From Actinomycetales bacterium (GTDB lineage Bacteria > Actinomycetota > Actinomycetes > Actinomycetales > Dermatophilaceae): 64,000 nt of DNA. Of this stretch, positions 9,439 through 18,357 are shown piece after piece (position 1 is the stretch's first letter; every line of letters begins with the position of its first letter). A program made the position numbers and the translations under genes. The notes below the pieces were generated by a model. That model was not told where the DNA came from, ran no database searches, and saw nothing but the letters and a program-made list of their open reading frames with translations. The stretch is from assembly GCA_016710645.1 (NCBI GenBank), contig JADJVI010000008.1, positions 1 through 64,000 of the forward strand, written 5' to 3'.

Positions 9439-11145
9439 TCAGTCGGGGCGTCCGGCGGGCAGGAGGCACTCGGCGGGCAGTTCGAACCAGCGCAGGTCGT
9501 CGAAGTCGGGCGAGACCTGGGCGTCGGGCCCCTCGCTATCGACACCCCGCTCGAGAATGGCCGCGCCGTCGGTGAGATAGCCGCTCAGCGCGCTCTCGGG
9601 GGCCCGCAGCTCGTGGCGCGGGTAGGTGAAGGTGCCGTCCACGGCATACCCGGTCTGGGACAGCCGCAGCGGAGGTTCGACTGGCCCGCGGTGGTGGCGC
9701 CAACGTCCGGTGGCATTGTCGAAACGGTAGTCCGGCAGCAGTCGCCAGCCCGACCGGGCGACCAGCCGGACCGCCTCGATGAGGTAATCGACGACCTCAT
9801 CGGAGACGAAGTAGTTGATATTGACCCGGACCCAGCCGGGTTTGATGCCTTCGCAACCGTGGCTGATCTCGCGCTCGAACTCGTGCGAGCGCTCCAGGTC
9901 GATACCGAGCAGCGCGTGCCCATAGGGTCCGGCGCACGAGCAGCCACCACGTGCCTGCACGCCGAAGAGGTCGTTGAGGAGGGCGACGACGTAGTTGTGG
10001 TGGAGATACTTGCCCGAGGGCGCTTTGATGACAAATGACACAATCGAAAGTCGTTCTGCGGCAAGGTTTCCCAAGATCTCGATGGCTGGCTCGGCTTGCC
10101 ATGCCGCGACCGCTCGCCGCAGCAACCGTTCCTCCTCGGCCCGGATCACGTCGACGCCGACGGCAGACTTGAGCTGGAAGACCAGCCCGGCGCGGATCGA
10201 CTCGACGATTGCGGGCGTGCCGCCTTCCTCGCGCTGCTCGGGGTCGGCGAGGAAGCGGTGGTCGGTGGGGTTGACATAGGCGACCGTTCCACCGCCCGGC
10301 ACGACCGGCACCCGGTTGGTGAGCAACGCGCGGCGCACGACGAGCACGCCCGGGGTGGCCGGTCCGCCGATGAACTTGTGCGGCGAGAGGAAGACCGCGT
10401 CCTTGTATGCCGTGGGGTCGGGTGCTCCGTCTGGACCGGCGGGGCGCATCTGGATGTCGACATAGGGGCCGGCAGCGGCGAAATCCCAGAACGACAGTGC
10501 GCCGTGGGCGTGCAACAGTCGGGCGATCGCCGCGGTGTCCGAGACGATGCCGGTGACATTGCTTGCGGCAGAAAAGGATCCGATCCGCAACGGCCGGTCG
10601 GCGAAGCGCTGCAACTGGGTTTCCAGAGCCGTGAGATCGATGTGTCCGTCGAGGTCTTGCGGGATGACGACGACGTCGGCGATGGTCTCGCGCCAGGACA
10701 CCTCGTTCGAGTGGTGCTCGTAAGGCCCGATGAAGACGACCGGCCGTTCGTCGGCGGGGATGTGCCGGGTGAGCTGGTAGCGGTCTTCCAAGCTGCTCGG
10801 CACTCGCAGCCCGAGGATGCCGATGAGCTTGTCGATCGCTCCGGTGCATCCCGACCCGGCGAAGATGACGACGGTCTCGTCGTCGCCTCCGACAGCGCCG
10901 TGAATGATCGAGCGGGCATCCTCACGCAGCCGGGTGGTCTGCAGGCCGGTGCCCGAGGACTCGGTGTGGGTGTTGGCGTATCGCGGCAGCACCTCGTCGC
11001 GGATGAAGTCCTCGATGAAGCCCAGCGCTCGCCCCGAGGCCGTGTAGTCGGCATAGGTGACCCGGCGGGGCCCGTAGGGGCCGGGGAGGACCTGGTCGTC
11101 GCCGATGACGCTCTCGCGGATCCGGCGCAGCAGCGGGCTGTCCAT
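9439..11145 (-). CDS. aminotransferase class V-fold PLP-dependent enzyme
   Basis: Large (568 residues) fold-type I PLP enzyme of the class V/cysteine-desulfurase group. Visible landmarks are the N-terminal YADYTASGRAL segment, FAGSGCTGAIDKLI, GPYEHHSNEVSWRE, the strand SFWDFAAAGPYVD, and the expected PLP lysine in LSPHKFIGGPATPGVLVV. A cysteine pair in RGGCSCAGPYGH sits where cysteine desulfurases place their catalytic-loop Cys. About 120 extra C-terminal residues follow the usual end. It is not near Fe-S cluster genes, so the substrate is unknown. A -10-like TATTCT six bases before the ATG suggests a leaderless transcript. About 200 bases upstream of the hydrolase (9239-9438) hold no gene that I can see. 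Confidence 0.85.
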   Translation of the reverse strand: MDSPLLRRIRESVIGDDQVLPGPYGPRRVTYADYTASGRALGFIEDFIRDEVLPRYANTHTESSGTGLQTTRLREDARSIIHGAVGGDDETVVIFAGSGCTGAIDKLIGILGLRVPSSLEDRYQLTRHIPADERPVVFIGPYEHHSNEVSWRETIADVVVIPQDLDGHIDLTALETQLQRFADRPLRIGSFSAASNVTGIVSDTAAIARLLHAHGALSFWDFAAAGPYVDIQMRPAGPDGAPDPTAYKDAVFLSPHKFIGGPATPGVLVVRRALLTNRVPVVPGGGTVAYVNPTDHRFLADPEQREEGGTPAIVESIRAGLVFQLKSAVGVDVIRAEEERLLRRAVAAWQAEPAIEILGNLAAERLSIVSFVIKAPSGKYLHHNYVVALLNDLFGVQARGGCSCAGPYGHALLGIDLERSHEFEREISHGCEGIKPGWVRVNINYFVSDEVVDYLIEAVRLVARSGWRLLPDYRFDNATGRWRHHRGPVEPPLRLSQTGYAVDGTFTYPRHELRAPESALSGYLTDGAAILERGVDSEGPDAQVSPDFDDLRWFELPAECLLPAGRPD

Positions 11146-11151
11146 GCCGCC

Positions 11152-11157
11152 AGAATA
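11152..11157 (-). promoter_or_regulatory. -10 element for the PLP enzyme gene (leaderless)
   Basis: TATTCT on the minus strand ends six bases before the ATG at 11145. There is no Shine-Dalgarno sequence, so the transcript probably starts at the A of the start codon. No clear -35 is seen. Confidence 0.5.
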
Positions 11158-11196
11158 AGCTTGCCTATCGCTCGCCCGCTAGAACATAAGAGCAAG

Positions 11197-12837
11197 TTAT
11201 GTATGCCGTTCGGCCGCCTCGGGCGCCGGGATGTTCGGGATCGCGAGGGTCGCGAGCAACCCCATCAGCAGGGCAGCGGCAGCGAACCACGCCGTCGTGC
11301 GGCTCGCGTCGATCATCGCTTCGCGCGCCGCCTGCGCGACGGGGGCGGTGCGTGGATCGGCGGCCAGGGAGGGGATGGCGGCTCCGGCAGATCCGCGCAC
11401 GATCTCGACGACCTGGGTCCGGACGGCCGACGGCATACCTGAGCTTTCCAGGCGGGCTTCGGTGCCAGAGCCCAGGGAGGTGACTAGGAGCGTCCCGAGC
11501 ACTGCGACCCCGAGGGCCGAGCCGAGTTGGCGGATCGTGCTCTGCATGCCCGAGGCCTGACCGCCCTGGGCTGGCGGGACCTCGCTCATGATGATCGAGC
11601 TCAGTTGCGCGGTGGCCATGCCGACGCCCACGCCGTAGATGAACAGCGCCGTGGCGATGAGCCAGCCGGGGATCGTGAGCGAGATGGTCGCGGCCAGGAC
11701 CGCGATGCCGACGGCTTCCAGGGCGAGGCCGATGCGCACGACGGTCCGCTGGCCGAGGGCGCGGGTCGCCTGCGGGGTGATGCCCGAGGCGAGGAAGGCG
11801 CCCACCGCCAGTGACACCAGCAGCCAGCCGGCGCCGAGGGCGGAGTAGCCGAGAGTGCCCTGCAGCAGCAGCGGGAGGGCGAACATCAGCCCGAATTCCC
11901 CGAAGGCCACGATGGCCGCGGCGATATTGCCGTAGCGCAGGGTGGGCAGCCGCAGCAGGCCGAGGTCGATGAGGGTGGGTTTGCCTTGGGCTCGACCTCG
12001 TGACTCGCGGACGAAGAACGCGACGAGGCTGACCAGCCCGATGGCCAGGACGATCGGCACCGGCGAGATCGACCCTGATGGCTGCAGCCACCAGCCGTAG
12101 GTGGCGCCCTCGATGAGCGCGAAGACCAACCCGGCCATCGCGACGGCGATGGCGAGGGCTCCGACGAGGTCGAGGTGCCGGTCGGTGGACGGGTCGCGGG
12201 TCTCCGGCAGCGCCTTGACGATGCCGAGCAGCACGAGCAAGCCGAACGGGATATTGAGCCAGAAGGCCCAGCGCCAGCTGAAGTCGGTCGCGAGCCAGCC
12301 TCCGACGAGTGGGCCGACCGCCGCCATGCCACCGATGGTCGAGCCGTAGACCGCGAACGCGATTGCGCGGGCTGCCCCGGTGAAGAGCGCGTTCATCGTT
12401 GAGAGCGTCGTCGGCAGGATCATCGCCGCTCCGACGCCTTGCAGGACGCGGGCCGCGATGAGGGCGTTGCCGCTCTGCGATGCACCGGCGAGGATCGAGG
12501 AGAGCATGAAGATCGTCATGCCGAGGCCGAAAATGAGCCGTCGGCCGCGCAGGTCGCCGATCCGGCCCACCGTGAGCAGCAGCGCCGCGAAGACCAGGGC
12601 GTAGGAGGCGTTCAGCCATTCCGCCTGCGAGGCGGTGAGGTCGAGGTCGCGGATGACGACGGGGAGCGCGACGTTGACGATCGTCGCGTCCATGATGACC
12701 AGCGAGACGCCGAGGGCGATGGTCGCCAGAGCCAGCCAGGGAAGGGTCGGCCTGCTCGCGGCCGTCGCGGCAGCCGCGGCTGCCGAGCCGGTGGCGCCGG
12801 GTTGGGGATTCGGGGGAGCGGGCGTCGAGTGGGCCAC
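11197..12837 (-). CDS. MFS transporter, DHA2 (14-TMS drug:H+ antiporter) family
   Basis: Integral membrane efflux protein of 546 residues with 14 predicted helices. Motif A is visible as GRIGDLRGRR after helix 2, and the helix-5 motif C region as GPLVGGWLATDFSWRWAFWLNIPFG, typical of DHA2 drug exporters such as EmrB/QacA. The start is GTG 12837 just inside the TetR operator region. A divergent TetR gene and the perfect palindrome between them indicate local repression relieved by a ligand (established behaviour of such pairs). The exported substrate is unknown. Confidence 0.92.
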   Translation of the reverse strand: MAHSTPAPPNPQPGATGSAAAAAATAASRPTLPWLALATIALGVSLVIMDATIVNVALPVVIRDLDLTASQAEWLNASYALVFAALLLTVGRIGDLRGRRLIFGLGMTIFMLSSILAGASQSGNALIAARVLQGVGAAMILPTTLSTMNALFTGAARAIAFAVYGSTIGGMAAVGPLVGGWLATDFSWRWAFWLNIPFGLLVLLGIVKALPETRDPSTDRHLDLVGALAIAVAMAGLVFALIEGATYGWWLQPSGSISPVPIVLAIGLVSLVAFFVRESRGRAQGKPTLIDLGLLRLPTLRYGNIAAAIVAFGEFGLMFALPLLLQGTLGYSALGAGWLLVSLAVGAFLASGITPQATRALGQRTVVRIGLALEAVGIAVLAATISLTIPGWLIATALFIYGVGVGMATAQLSSIIMSEVPPAQGGQASGMQSTIRQLGSALGVAVLGTLLVTSLGSGTEARLESSGMPSAVRTQVVEIVRGSAGAAIPSLAADPRTAPVAQAAREAMIDASRTTAWFAAAALLMGLLATLAIPNIPAPEAAERHT

Positions 12838-12845
12838 AGTCCGAT

Positions 12846-12869
12846 GTTATCGACATAGGTGTCGATAAC
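12846..12869. promoter_or_regulatory. TetR-type operator between MFS and TetR genes
   Basis: Perfect inverted repeat with 10-base arms, GTTATCGACA and TGTCGATAAC, separated by TAGG. It overlaps the minus-strand -10 element TAACAT (12849-12844), which lies six bases before the MFS start codon at 12837. Binding of the adjacent TetR protein here would block MFS transcription directly. Confidence 0.85.
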
Positions 12870-12933
12870 ACAACCTGGGCGGGTGACGAGGGCCTCGAGA
12901 TCGCCATGACGGCAGGTTTCAGCAGCCCGGCCC

Positions 12934-12939
12934 TAGACT
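12934..12939 (+). promoter_or_regulatory. -10 element for tetR (leaderless)
   Basis: TAGACT followed by six bases and the ATG at 12946; no ribosome binding site. It lies 65 bases beyond the operator, so autorepression is possible but less direct than repression of the MFS gene. Confidence 0.5.
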
Positions 12940-12945
12940 GGCCGA

Positions 12946-13539
12946 ATGCCGCGCATCGAGGCCGCCACGGTCGCCGAACACAACGCCATGCGCCGCCGGC
13001 AGGTCGTCAACGCCGCGGCCGAAGTGCTCGGCGACGTCGGAGTCGGCGGCTTCACTCCCGCGGCCGTCGCCAAGCGCGCCGGTCTGGCGCGCAGCAGCAT
13101 GTACCAGTACTACCCCTCCACCGAGGCCCTGCTCGGTGCCGCCATCTCCGAGATGCTGGTGCGCAGTCGCGACCGGGTGAGCGCGGCTGTCGACGGTGCC
13201 GGCACGCCGGCCGAGCGGGTCACGGCATACGTGCGGGAAGCGATCGCCGACGCGACCTCGGGGCACGCGACGATGCCGGACGTCCACGCCATCGAGATGC
13301 CCGAGGTATGCCGGGAAGGTGTCCGCGCGCTGCACGACGAACTCATGGAGCCCTTGCGCTCGGCGCTGGAAGACGCCGGCGTGCCTGACCCCCGGATGGC
13401 GAGCGTCCTCGTGCGGGGTTTGGTCAACGCGGCGGTCAGTGCGGCCCGGCGCGGGGCCCCACGCGGCCCGCTGGAGGACGCGACCGTCGAGTTCGTCCTC
13501 GCCGGGGTCGGCCTGGGCGCCCCGGTCGCTCGGGTCTAG
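12946..13539 (+). CDS. TetR/AcrR family transcriptional regulator
   Basis: Regulator of 197 residues with the usual N-terminal helix-turn-helix: NAAAEVLGDVGVGGFTPAAVAKRAGLARSSMYQYYPSTEALLGAAI, about residues 22-68, including the RSSMYQYYPS recognition-helix segment. The C-terminal two thirds form the helical ligand and dimer domain, which is not specific enough to name a ligand. It is divergent from the DHA2 exporter, with a perfect 24-base operator between them, so it most likely represses that exporter. Confidence 0.92.
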   Translation: MPRIEAATVAEHNAMRRRQVVNAAAEVLGDVGVGGFTPAAVAKRAGLARSSMYQYYPSTEALLGAAISEMLVRSRDRVSAAVDGAGTPAERVTAYVREAIADATSGHATMPDVHAIEMPEVCREGVRALHDELMEPLRSALEDAGVPDPRMASVLVRGLVNAAVSAARRGAPRGPLEDATVEFVLAGVGLGAPVARV

Positions 13540-13563
13540 CCGTCCCGGACTAGGGTCACGAAG

Positions 13564-14040
13564 GTGACCTCCTCCGCGCGTGTCCACGAGCGCAGCTATC
13601 AGTTGCGCGTCGAAGACCTCAATCCCTCCGGCCATATGGACAACCTGTGCATCCTGCGCGCCGTGGACGAGGCGCGTCATGTGCTGCTGGGCATGCGAGG
13701 CCCGGGCGGAGTGGTCGTCGCTCCCGGGATGCTCGACGCGGCCGGCCCGGGCGTCACCCAACTCGTCGCGCGACACCACGTGGAATACGTCCGGGAGCTG
13801 CATTACGACCCTGACCAGCCCTTGGACGTGCGGATCTGGGTATGCCGGGTGGGCGGCTCCTCGTTCGACCTCGCCGCGGAGGTGCGCCAGCGTCCAGAAG
13901 GCCCGGTGGCGGCCGTCGTCGAATCCACCACCGTGCTCATCGACGTGGCGGCGGGTCGCCCATGGGCGATGTCGGAGGAGGTGCGGGCAGCTGTGACGGC
14001 ATACCTCGGCCCGGCGCCGACCTTCCGGTCGAGCCGCTGA
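13564..14040 (+). CDS. acyl-CoA thioesterase (hotdog fold)
   Basis: A 158-residue single hotdog-domain protein of the 4HBT/FcbC type. The opening VHERSYQLRVEDLNPSGHMDN matches the segment that carries the active-site Asp/Asn-to-His helix of these thioesterases (D-x-N-x-x-G-H-x-N pattern). It then has VARHHVEYVREL and VESTTVLIDVAAGRP. It probably hydrolyses an acyl-CoA; chain length cannot be told. The GTG start is chosen because a -10 TAGGGT lies seven bases upstream (13551-13556) and no ribosome binding site is present. Confidence 0.85.
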   Translation: MTSSARVHERSYQLRVEDLNPSGHMDNLCILRAVDEARHVLLGMRGPGGVVVAPGMLDAAGPGVTQLVARHHVEYVRELHYDPDQPLDVRIWVCRVGGSSFDLAAEVRQRPEGPVAAVVESTTVLIDVAAGRPWAMSEEVRAAVTAYLGPAPTFRSSR

Positions 14041-14127
14041 TTGCGACCCGGGTGCGTCGGATCCCGGCCGAGGGATGTCGGGGTCCTGACCCCGGAACGT
14101 CGCTCAAAGCCGCGGGCGGACACGAGA

Positions 14128-14133
14128 TAGGGT
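14128..14133 (+). promoter_or_regulatory. -10 element for the M16 peptidase pair (leaderless)
   Basis: TAGGGT followed by six bases and the GTG at 14140; no Shine-Dalgarno sequence. Confidence 0.5.
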
Positions 14134-14139
14134 CGGCGA

Positions 14140-15474
14140 GTGCCGGATATCTCCTATCCCCTCGCCGAGCGCACCCTGCCGAACGGATTGCGGGTGCTCG
14201 TGTCCGAGGACCACACCGTGCCCACGGTCACGCTCAACATCTGGGTCAAGGTCGGGTCTCGCGACGAGGTCGTCGGACGCACCGGATTCGCGCACCTCTT
14301 CGAACACCTGATGTTCCAAGGCTCGCGCCATGTCCCCTCGGGAGAGCACTTCTCTTCGCTGTTGGCGGCGGGCGGCCGGCTCAATGCGTCCACCTGGTTC
14401 GACCGCACGAACTACTTCGAGACGGTGCCTAAGGGTGCCCTTGAACTCGCGCTCTGGCTGGAGGCCGACCGGCACGGCCGGCTCCTGGACGCGGTGACCC
14501 AGGAGAACCTCGACAATCAGCGCGACGTGGTCAAGGAGGAGAAGCGCCAGCGCTACGACAACGCGCCCTATGGCAATGCCATGCGCGATGTCTACGCCAC
14601 GATCTTCCCCGAGGGGCACCCCTACCACCACCCCACGATCGGATCGATGGCCGATCTAGAGGCTGCGACCCTGGCCGATGTGCACGCCTTTTTCGCCCAG
14701 CACTACGGACCCAACAACAGCGTGCTCACCATCGTCGGTGACGTCACGGAAGCCGAGGCCTTCGAGCTCGTGGAGAGGCACTTCGGTCCGCTGCCGCCGA
14801 CCGCGACCCGCCGGGTCGAGGGGGCCATGCCGCCCTTGCCGCCACTGACCGCGCCGGTGCGCTTCGAACACCGGGCCGCAGTGCCCAACGACCGGCTCTA
14901 TCTCGCCTTCCGGCTGCCGGCCGATGGCACGACCGACTTCCTGGCCGCAGGTCTGGCCCTGGACATCCTGGGCGGGCTGTCGTCGTCCCGAATGGTGGAG
15001 CGACTGGTCCGCACCGAGACCATCGCCACCGGGCTGTCGGCCCACCCGATGGGCCTGGCCGGTGGGGTTTCGCTCGGAATCATCTCGGTTGATGTCCTCG
15101 ACGAAGTCGACCCCGCCGTCGTCGAGCGGGCCATCTGCGAGGAACTCGATCGGTTCGCCGCGCACGGCCCGACGGAGGAGGAGCTGGAGGCCGCCGTCGC
15201 CGAGACCGAGCGGTCGTGGCTCTCTGCGCTCGCCGGCCAGGACGAACGCGCCGACCAGATCTCGCACTACGCCGCGCTCTACGACGACCCTGGCTATCTC
15301 AACTCCTTCCTCGACCAGGTGCGGGCCGTCACCGCTGCGCAGATCCATGAGGCGGCAACGGCATACCTGCTGCCGCAGCAGCGCGCCGTGGTGGCCTACC
15401 TCGTCGAACCGGACGCCGGCGGCTCCGAGAGCCCCGGCGACCTCACCTCAGTCCAGGCGGGAGTGGCGCAGTGA
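14140..15474 (+). CDS. M16 family zinc metallopeptidase, catalytic subunit
   Basis: Pitrilysin/processing-peptidase family protein of 444 residues. The inverted zinc motif HxxEH is present as HLFEH (about residues 52-56). The downstream glutamate that completes the site is in ENLDNQRDVVKEE, about 76 residues later. It also has the family's N-terminal LPNGLRVLVSEDHTVP and the C-terminal half-domain. The stop overlaps the next start (GTGA). The pair resembles two-chain M16 enzymes in which one chain is active and the other shapes the substrate chamber. Substrates are probably peptides; no signal peptide is seen. Confidence 0.93.
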   Translation: MPDISYPLAERTLPNGLRVLVSEDHTVPTVTLNIWVKVGSRDEVVGRTGFAHLFEHLMFQGSRHVPSGEHFSSLLAAGGRLNASTWFDRTNYFETVPKGALELALWLEADRHGRLLDAVTQENLDNQRDVVKEEKRQRYDNAPYGNAMRDVYATIFPEGHPYHHPTIGSMADLEAATLADVHAFFAQHYGPNNSVLTIVGDVTEAEAFELVERHFGPLPPTATRRVEGAMPPLPPLTAPVRFEHRAAVPNDRLYLAFRLPADGTTDFLAAGLALDILGGLSSSRMVERLVRTETIATGLSAHPMGLAGGVSLGIISVDVLDEVDPAVVERAICEELDRFAAHGPTEEELEAAVAETERSWLSALAGQDERADQISHYAALYDDPGYLNSFLDQVRAVTAAQIHEAATAYLLPQQRAVVAYLVEPDAGGSESPGDLTSVQAGVAQ

Positions 15475-16898
15475 GCGCTGACCTCGGGGCCCCGACAGCG
15501 GCCCAGCCGGTCGCCCAGCCTGAGACCGGTAGCCAGGACCGGCCCGTGGCCCTCCCGCGGCCCGAGGTCACCCCGGCCGAGCCGTTTGCCGTGCCCGTGC
15601 CCATCCGGCACCGACTCGACAACGGGCTGACCGTCCTCAGCTACGACATGCCCGGCCAATACATCCATTCGCTGCGCCTGGCGATCCCCGTTCCAGTCCA
15701 CCAAGAACCGGTGGACAAGGAGGGGGTCGCGACGATCATGGCGCGCACCCTCGACGAGGGCACCGCACGGCATACCGCGCTGGAATTCGCGCGGCTGCTG
15801 GAGCGCCGCGGGGTCGCGCTCGGGGCGGGGGTGGGGGAGTCCGGCCTCTCGATGGATATCGACGTCGCCAAACGGCACCTCGATTATGCGCTCGACCTCT
15901 TGCGGCAATGCCTCACCGAGCCGGCCTTCCCGCAGGACCAGGTCGAACGCCATGTGGCGACCCGACTCGCCGAGATCGAGCAAGAACGCTCGGTCGCTGG
16001 ACACCGGGCTGCGGCCGAGTTCTGGAGCACCTACTTCGACCCGACTGCGCGCGCGTCCCGGCCAGTGGGCGGGCGCGCCGAGACCGTCGCCACCGTCACG
16101 CGGGACGATGTCGTCGCCTTCCATGCCCGCCACATCGCTCCGGACCAAGCCACCCTCGTCATCGCGGGCGACTTCGGTGGGATCGACGTCATCGACTCGA
16201 TCACGCGAGCACTCGGCGGCTGGACGGCCGCGTCCGCCTACCAGGCGCCGCCTCCTCGGCCGAGCGCCGAGGTCGCATCGGATCGGGCGCGGATCGTCGT
16301 CGTCGATCGTCCCGAATCGGTGCAGACCGAGATCCTCGTCGGCTGCCCCGGCCCTGACCGCCGGGTGGCGGGCGGCTGGGCGCCCTACCCTCTGCTGGGC
16401 TTCCTGCTCGGCGGGGCGCCGACCTCGCGGTTGGATGCCTTGCTGCGCGAGGACAAGGGCTACACCTATGGCGTGCGAGCCAGCTTCCGGCCGCGTCGGC
16501 GCGACGGGGTGTTCCACACCTCGGGCAGTGTCCGCGCTGATGCCACGGTCGATGCGCTGCGGCTGCTGCTGGGGGTCCTGGACGACGCTCGCGAGGGCTT
16601 CACCGCCGAGGAGGTCCAGCACGGCGTGCGCTACCTCACGCTGACTGCTCCCGGGCGGTACGCCACAGCGGACGCGGTCGCTGACGAGGCCGCCGCGCTC
16701 GCCTACGACGGGCTGACCACGGAGTTCACGGGGCACACCCTGCGCGAGCTCGCTGGCATGGACGCCGAGCGCGTCGGCACGGCATACCGGCGGTTCGTCG
16801 ACGGGCAGTGGACCGTCGTCCTTGTCGGTGACGCCGCTGGGTTCATCGACGAGATCCGTGAACTGGGCCGCGCCGCCGTCACCGTCGTGCCCACCTGA
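15471..16898 (+). CDS. M16 family peptidase-like protein, inactive partner
   Basis: A 475-residue M16 homologue lacking the HxxEH zinc motif; the corresponding region reads KEGVATIMARTLDEGTARH. It keeps the family fold landmarks LDNGLTVLSYDMPG, a C-terminal GGAPTSRLDALLREDKGYTYGVRASFRPRR (the R/Y pair that grips substrate in M16 enzymes) and SGSVRADATVDALRLLLGVL. It is translationally coupled to the active chain, so a heterodimer is the most likely arrangement, as in mitochondrial processing peptidase and related bacterial pairs. It begins at the GTG in the GTGA overlap. Confidence 0.92.
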   Translation: MSADLGAPTAAQPVAQPETGSQDRPVALPRPEVTPAEPFAVPVPIRHRLDNGLTVLSYDMPGQYIHSLRLAIPVPVHQEPVDKEGVATIMARTLDEGTARHTALEFARLLERRGVALGAGVGESGLSMDIDVAKRHLDYALDLLRQCLTEPAFPQDQVERHVATRLAEIEQERSVAGHRAAAEFWSTYFDPTARASRPVGGRAETVATVTRDDVVAFHARHIAPDQATLVIAGDFGGIDVIDSITRALGGWTAASAYQAPPPRPSAEVASDRARIVVVDRPESVQTEILVGCPGPDRRVAGGWAPYPLLGFLLGGAPTSRLDALLREDKGYTYGVRASFRPRRRDGVFHTSGSVRADATVDALRLLLGVLDDAREGFTAEEVQHGVRYLTLTAPGRYATADAVADEAAALAYDGLTTEFTGHTLRELAGMDAERVGTAYRRFVDGQWTVVLVGDAAGFIDEIRELGRAAVTVVPT

Positions 16899-16908
16899 GG
16901 GAGCCGGT

Positions 16909-17469
16909 ATGCCGTCCGGCCCCGCCCCGGAGAGCCGATCTGGAGCAGCTCGCCGGGGCGCTATGCCGATCGCTCGGCTGATCCTGCCGAGCCCGATCGG
17001 TGACCTCGCTCTGGAGTCCGCCGACGGGGTGACCCTTCGCGCGATCCTCTTCGACGGCGGTGCCGGCGCGGAGCCGACGGCGGACCCTCCGGGCGTGCTC
17101 GCGAGGGCGGCTGCGCAACTGCGGGAGTACTTCGCTGGTCAGCGGCAGGTCTTCGAGTTGCCGCTCGGAGCCAAGGGCACCCCCTTCCAGACCCGGGTGT
17201 GGGACCTCGTGGCGGCCATCCCGTATGGCACGACAGTGACCTATGGCTCGCTCGCGGCGCGGATGGGGCTCACCCCCGGCGCGTCCCGCGCGATCGGCGG
17301 CGCCAACGGCTCGAATCCGTTGCCGATCGTGGTGCCCTGTCACCGCGTCATCGGCGCCGACGGAACGCTCACCGGGTATGCCGGTGGGTTGCCGCGCAAG
17401 CAACTCCTGCTGCAGCTCGAAGGCGTCTTAACGGGGGCCGATCAAGCGCGCCTGTTCGACGTCGACTGA
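16909..17469 (+). CDS. ogt: methylated-DNA--protein-cysteine S-methyltransferase
   Basis: Suicide DNA-repair protein that transfers O6-alkyl groups from guanine to its own cysteine. The active site VVPCHRVIGADG is present (Cys at about residue 144), followed by GYAGGLPRKQLLLQLE. The helix-turn-helix segment TPFQTRVWDLVAAIPYGTTVTYGSLAARMG precedes it, with the arginine finger in SRAIGGANGSNP. The start ATG 16909 has a good ribosome binding site (GAGGGAG); the ATG at 16963 gives a more typical N-terminus and is an alternative. It follows the M16 pair by 10 bases. Confidence 0.95.
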   Translation: MPSGPAPESRSGAARRGAMPIARLILPSPIGDLALESADGVTLRAILFDGGAGAEPTADPPGVLARAAAQLREYFAGQRQVFELPLGAKGTPFQTRVWDLVAAIPYGTTVTYGSLAARMGLTPGASRAIGGANGSNPLPIVVPCHRVIGADGTLTGYAGGLPRKQLLLQLEGVLTGADQARLFDVD

Positions 17470-17505
17470 CGGCTTTTCACCCGGGTGGCTCGCCTGCTGT
17501 CCGAC

Positions 17506-18315
17506 TCAGTCGGCCGATCGGGTCCCGATCCGCGCGAGGACGGCGTCGTGCAGCAACCCATTGGTCGCCAGTGCGTTGCCGCTCCAACATCCCGGCGCAC
17601 CGTCGAGCCCCGTGAATCGACCCCCGGCTTCGGTGACGATCGGCACGAGGGCCGCCATGTCGTAGGTGGCCAGCGACGGCTCAGCCGCGACGTCGACGCA
17701 GCCTTCGGCCAGCAACATGTAGGACCAGAAGTCGCCATAGGCGCGCGTGCGCCAACACGTGTCCATGAGGTCGAGGAACTGTTCGCGGCGGTCGATCTCG
17801 GCCCACCCACCGATCGAGGCATAGGAGAGCGACGCATCGGCCAGGTCGGCGACGCCGGACACCTGCAACGCGGTGGCCGAGGACAGCGACCGACCGGCAT
17901 ACGCGCCGGCACCTTGAGCCGCCCACCAGCGCCGCTGGAGCGCGGGGGCCGACACCAGCCCGACGACCGGTTCGTCGCCGTCGACGAGGGCGATGAGAGT
18001 CGCCCAGACCGGGACGCCGCGGACGTAGTTCTTGGTGCCGTCGATCGGGTCGAGGATCCATCGGCGGGGGCCGTGGCCGGTCGTGCCGAACTCCTCGCCC
18101 TGCACGGCGTCCCTCGGTCGGGTGCGCGAGAGCTGGGTGCGGATGATCTCCTCGGCGGCGCGATCGGCGTCGCTGACCGGCGTGAGATCGGGCTTGTTCT
18201 CCACCCGCAGGTCGGCGGCTCGGAAGCGCGCCATGGTGATGCGCTCGGCGGCGTCGGCCAGCACGTGGGCCAGGCGCAGGTCGTCGAGGTAGCGGGTGCG
18301 GTCCGATGGGGTCAC
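17506..18315 (-). CDS. hisN: histidinol-phosphatase, inositol monophosphatase family
   Basis: Mg-dependent phosphatase of 269 residues, most likely the HisN type that removes phosphate from L-histidinol phosphate. It has the family's metal site GEEFG, the core WILDPIDGTKNYVRGVPVW (D-P-I-D-G-T), and a second motif around YGDFWSYMLLAEGCVDVAAEPSLATYDMAALVPIVTEAGG. The KNYVRGVPVW variant is the form annotated as HisN in actinobacteria; a broader inositol-monophosphatase activity is possible. The start is GTG 18315, with TAGGTT six bases upstream and no ribosome binding site. It is convergent with ogt. Confidence 0.88.
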   Translation of the reverse strand: MTPSDRTRYLDDLRLAHVLADAAERITMARFRAADLRVENKPDLTPVSDADRAAEEIIRTQLSRTRPRDAVQGEEFGTTGHGPRRWILDPIDGTKNYVRGVPVWATLIALVDGDEPVVGLVSAPALQRRWWAAQGAGAYAGRSLSSATALQVSGVADLADASLSYASIGGWAEIDRREQFLDLMDTCWRTRAYGDFWSYMLLAEGCVDVAAEPSLATYDMAALVPIVTEAGGRFTGLDGAPGCWSGNALATNGLLHDAVLARIGTRSAD

Positions 18316-18321
18316 GGCCCC

Positions 18322-18327
18322 AACCTA
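18322..18327 (-). promoter_or_regulatory. -10 element for hisN (leaderless)
   Basis: TAGGTT on the minus strand, six bases before the GTG at 18315. Confidence 0.5.
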
Positions 18328-18357
18328 CCGGCGGGGGATGCGGTCGACAGGCAGGGC

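Noticed and set aside
17478..17487. CACCCGGGTG palindrome between ogt and hisN as a terminator
   Set aside because: It has no loop and cannot form a stable hairpin; it is probably chance in GC-rich DNA.
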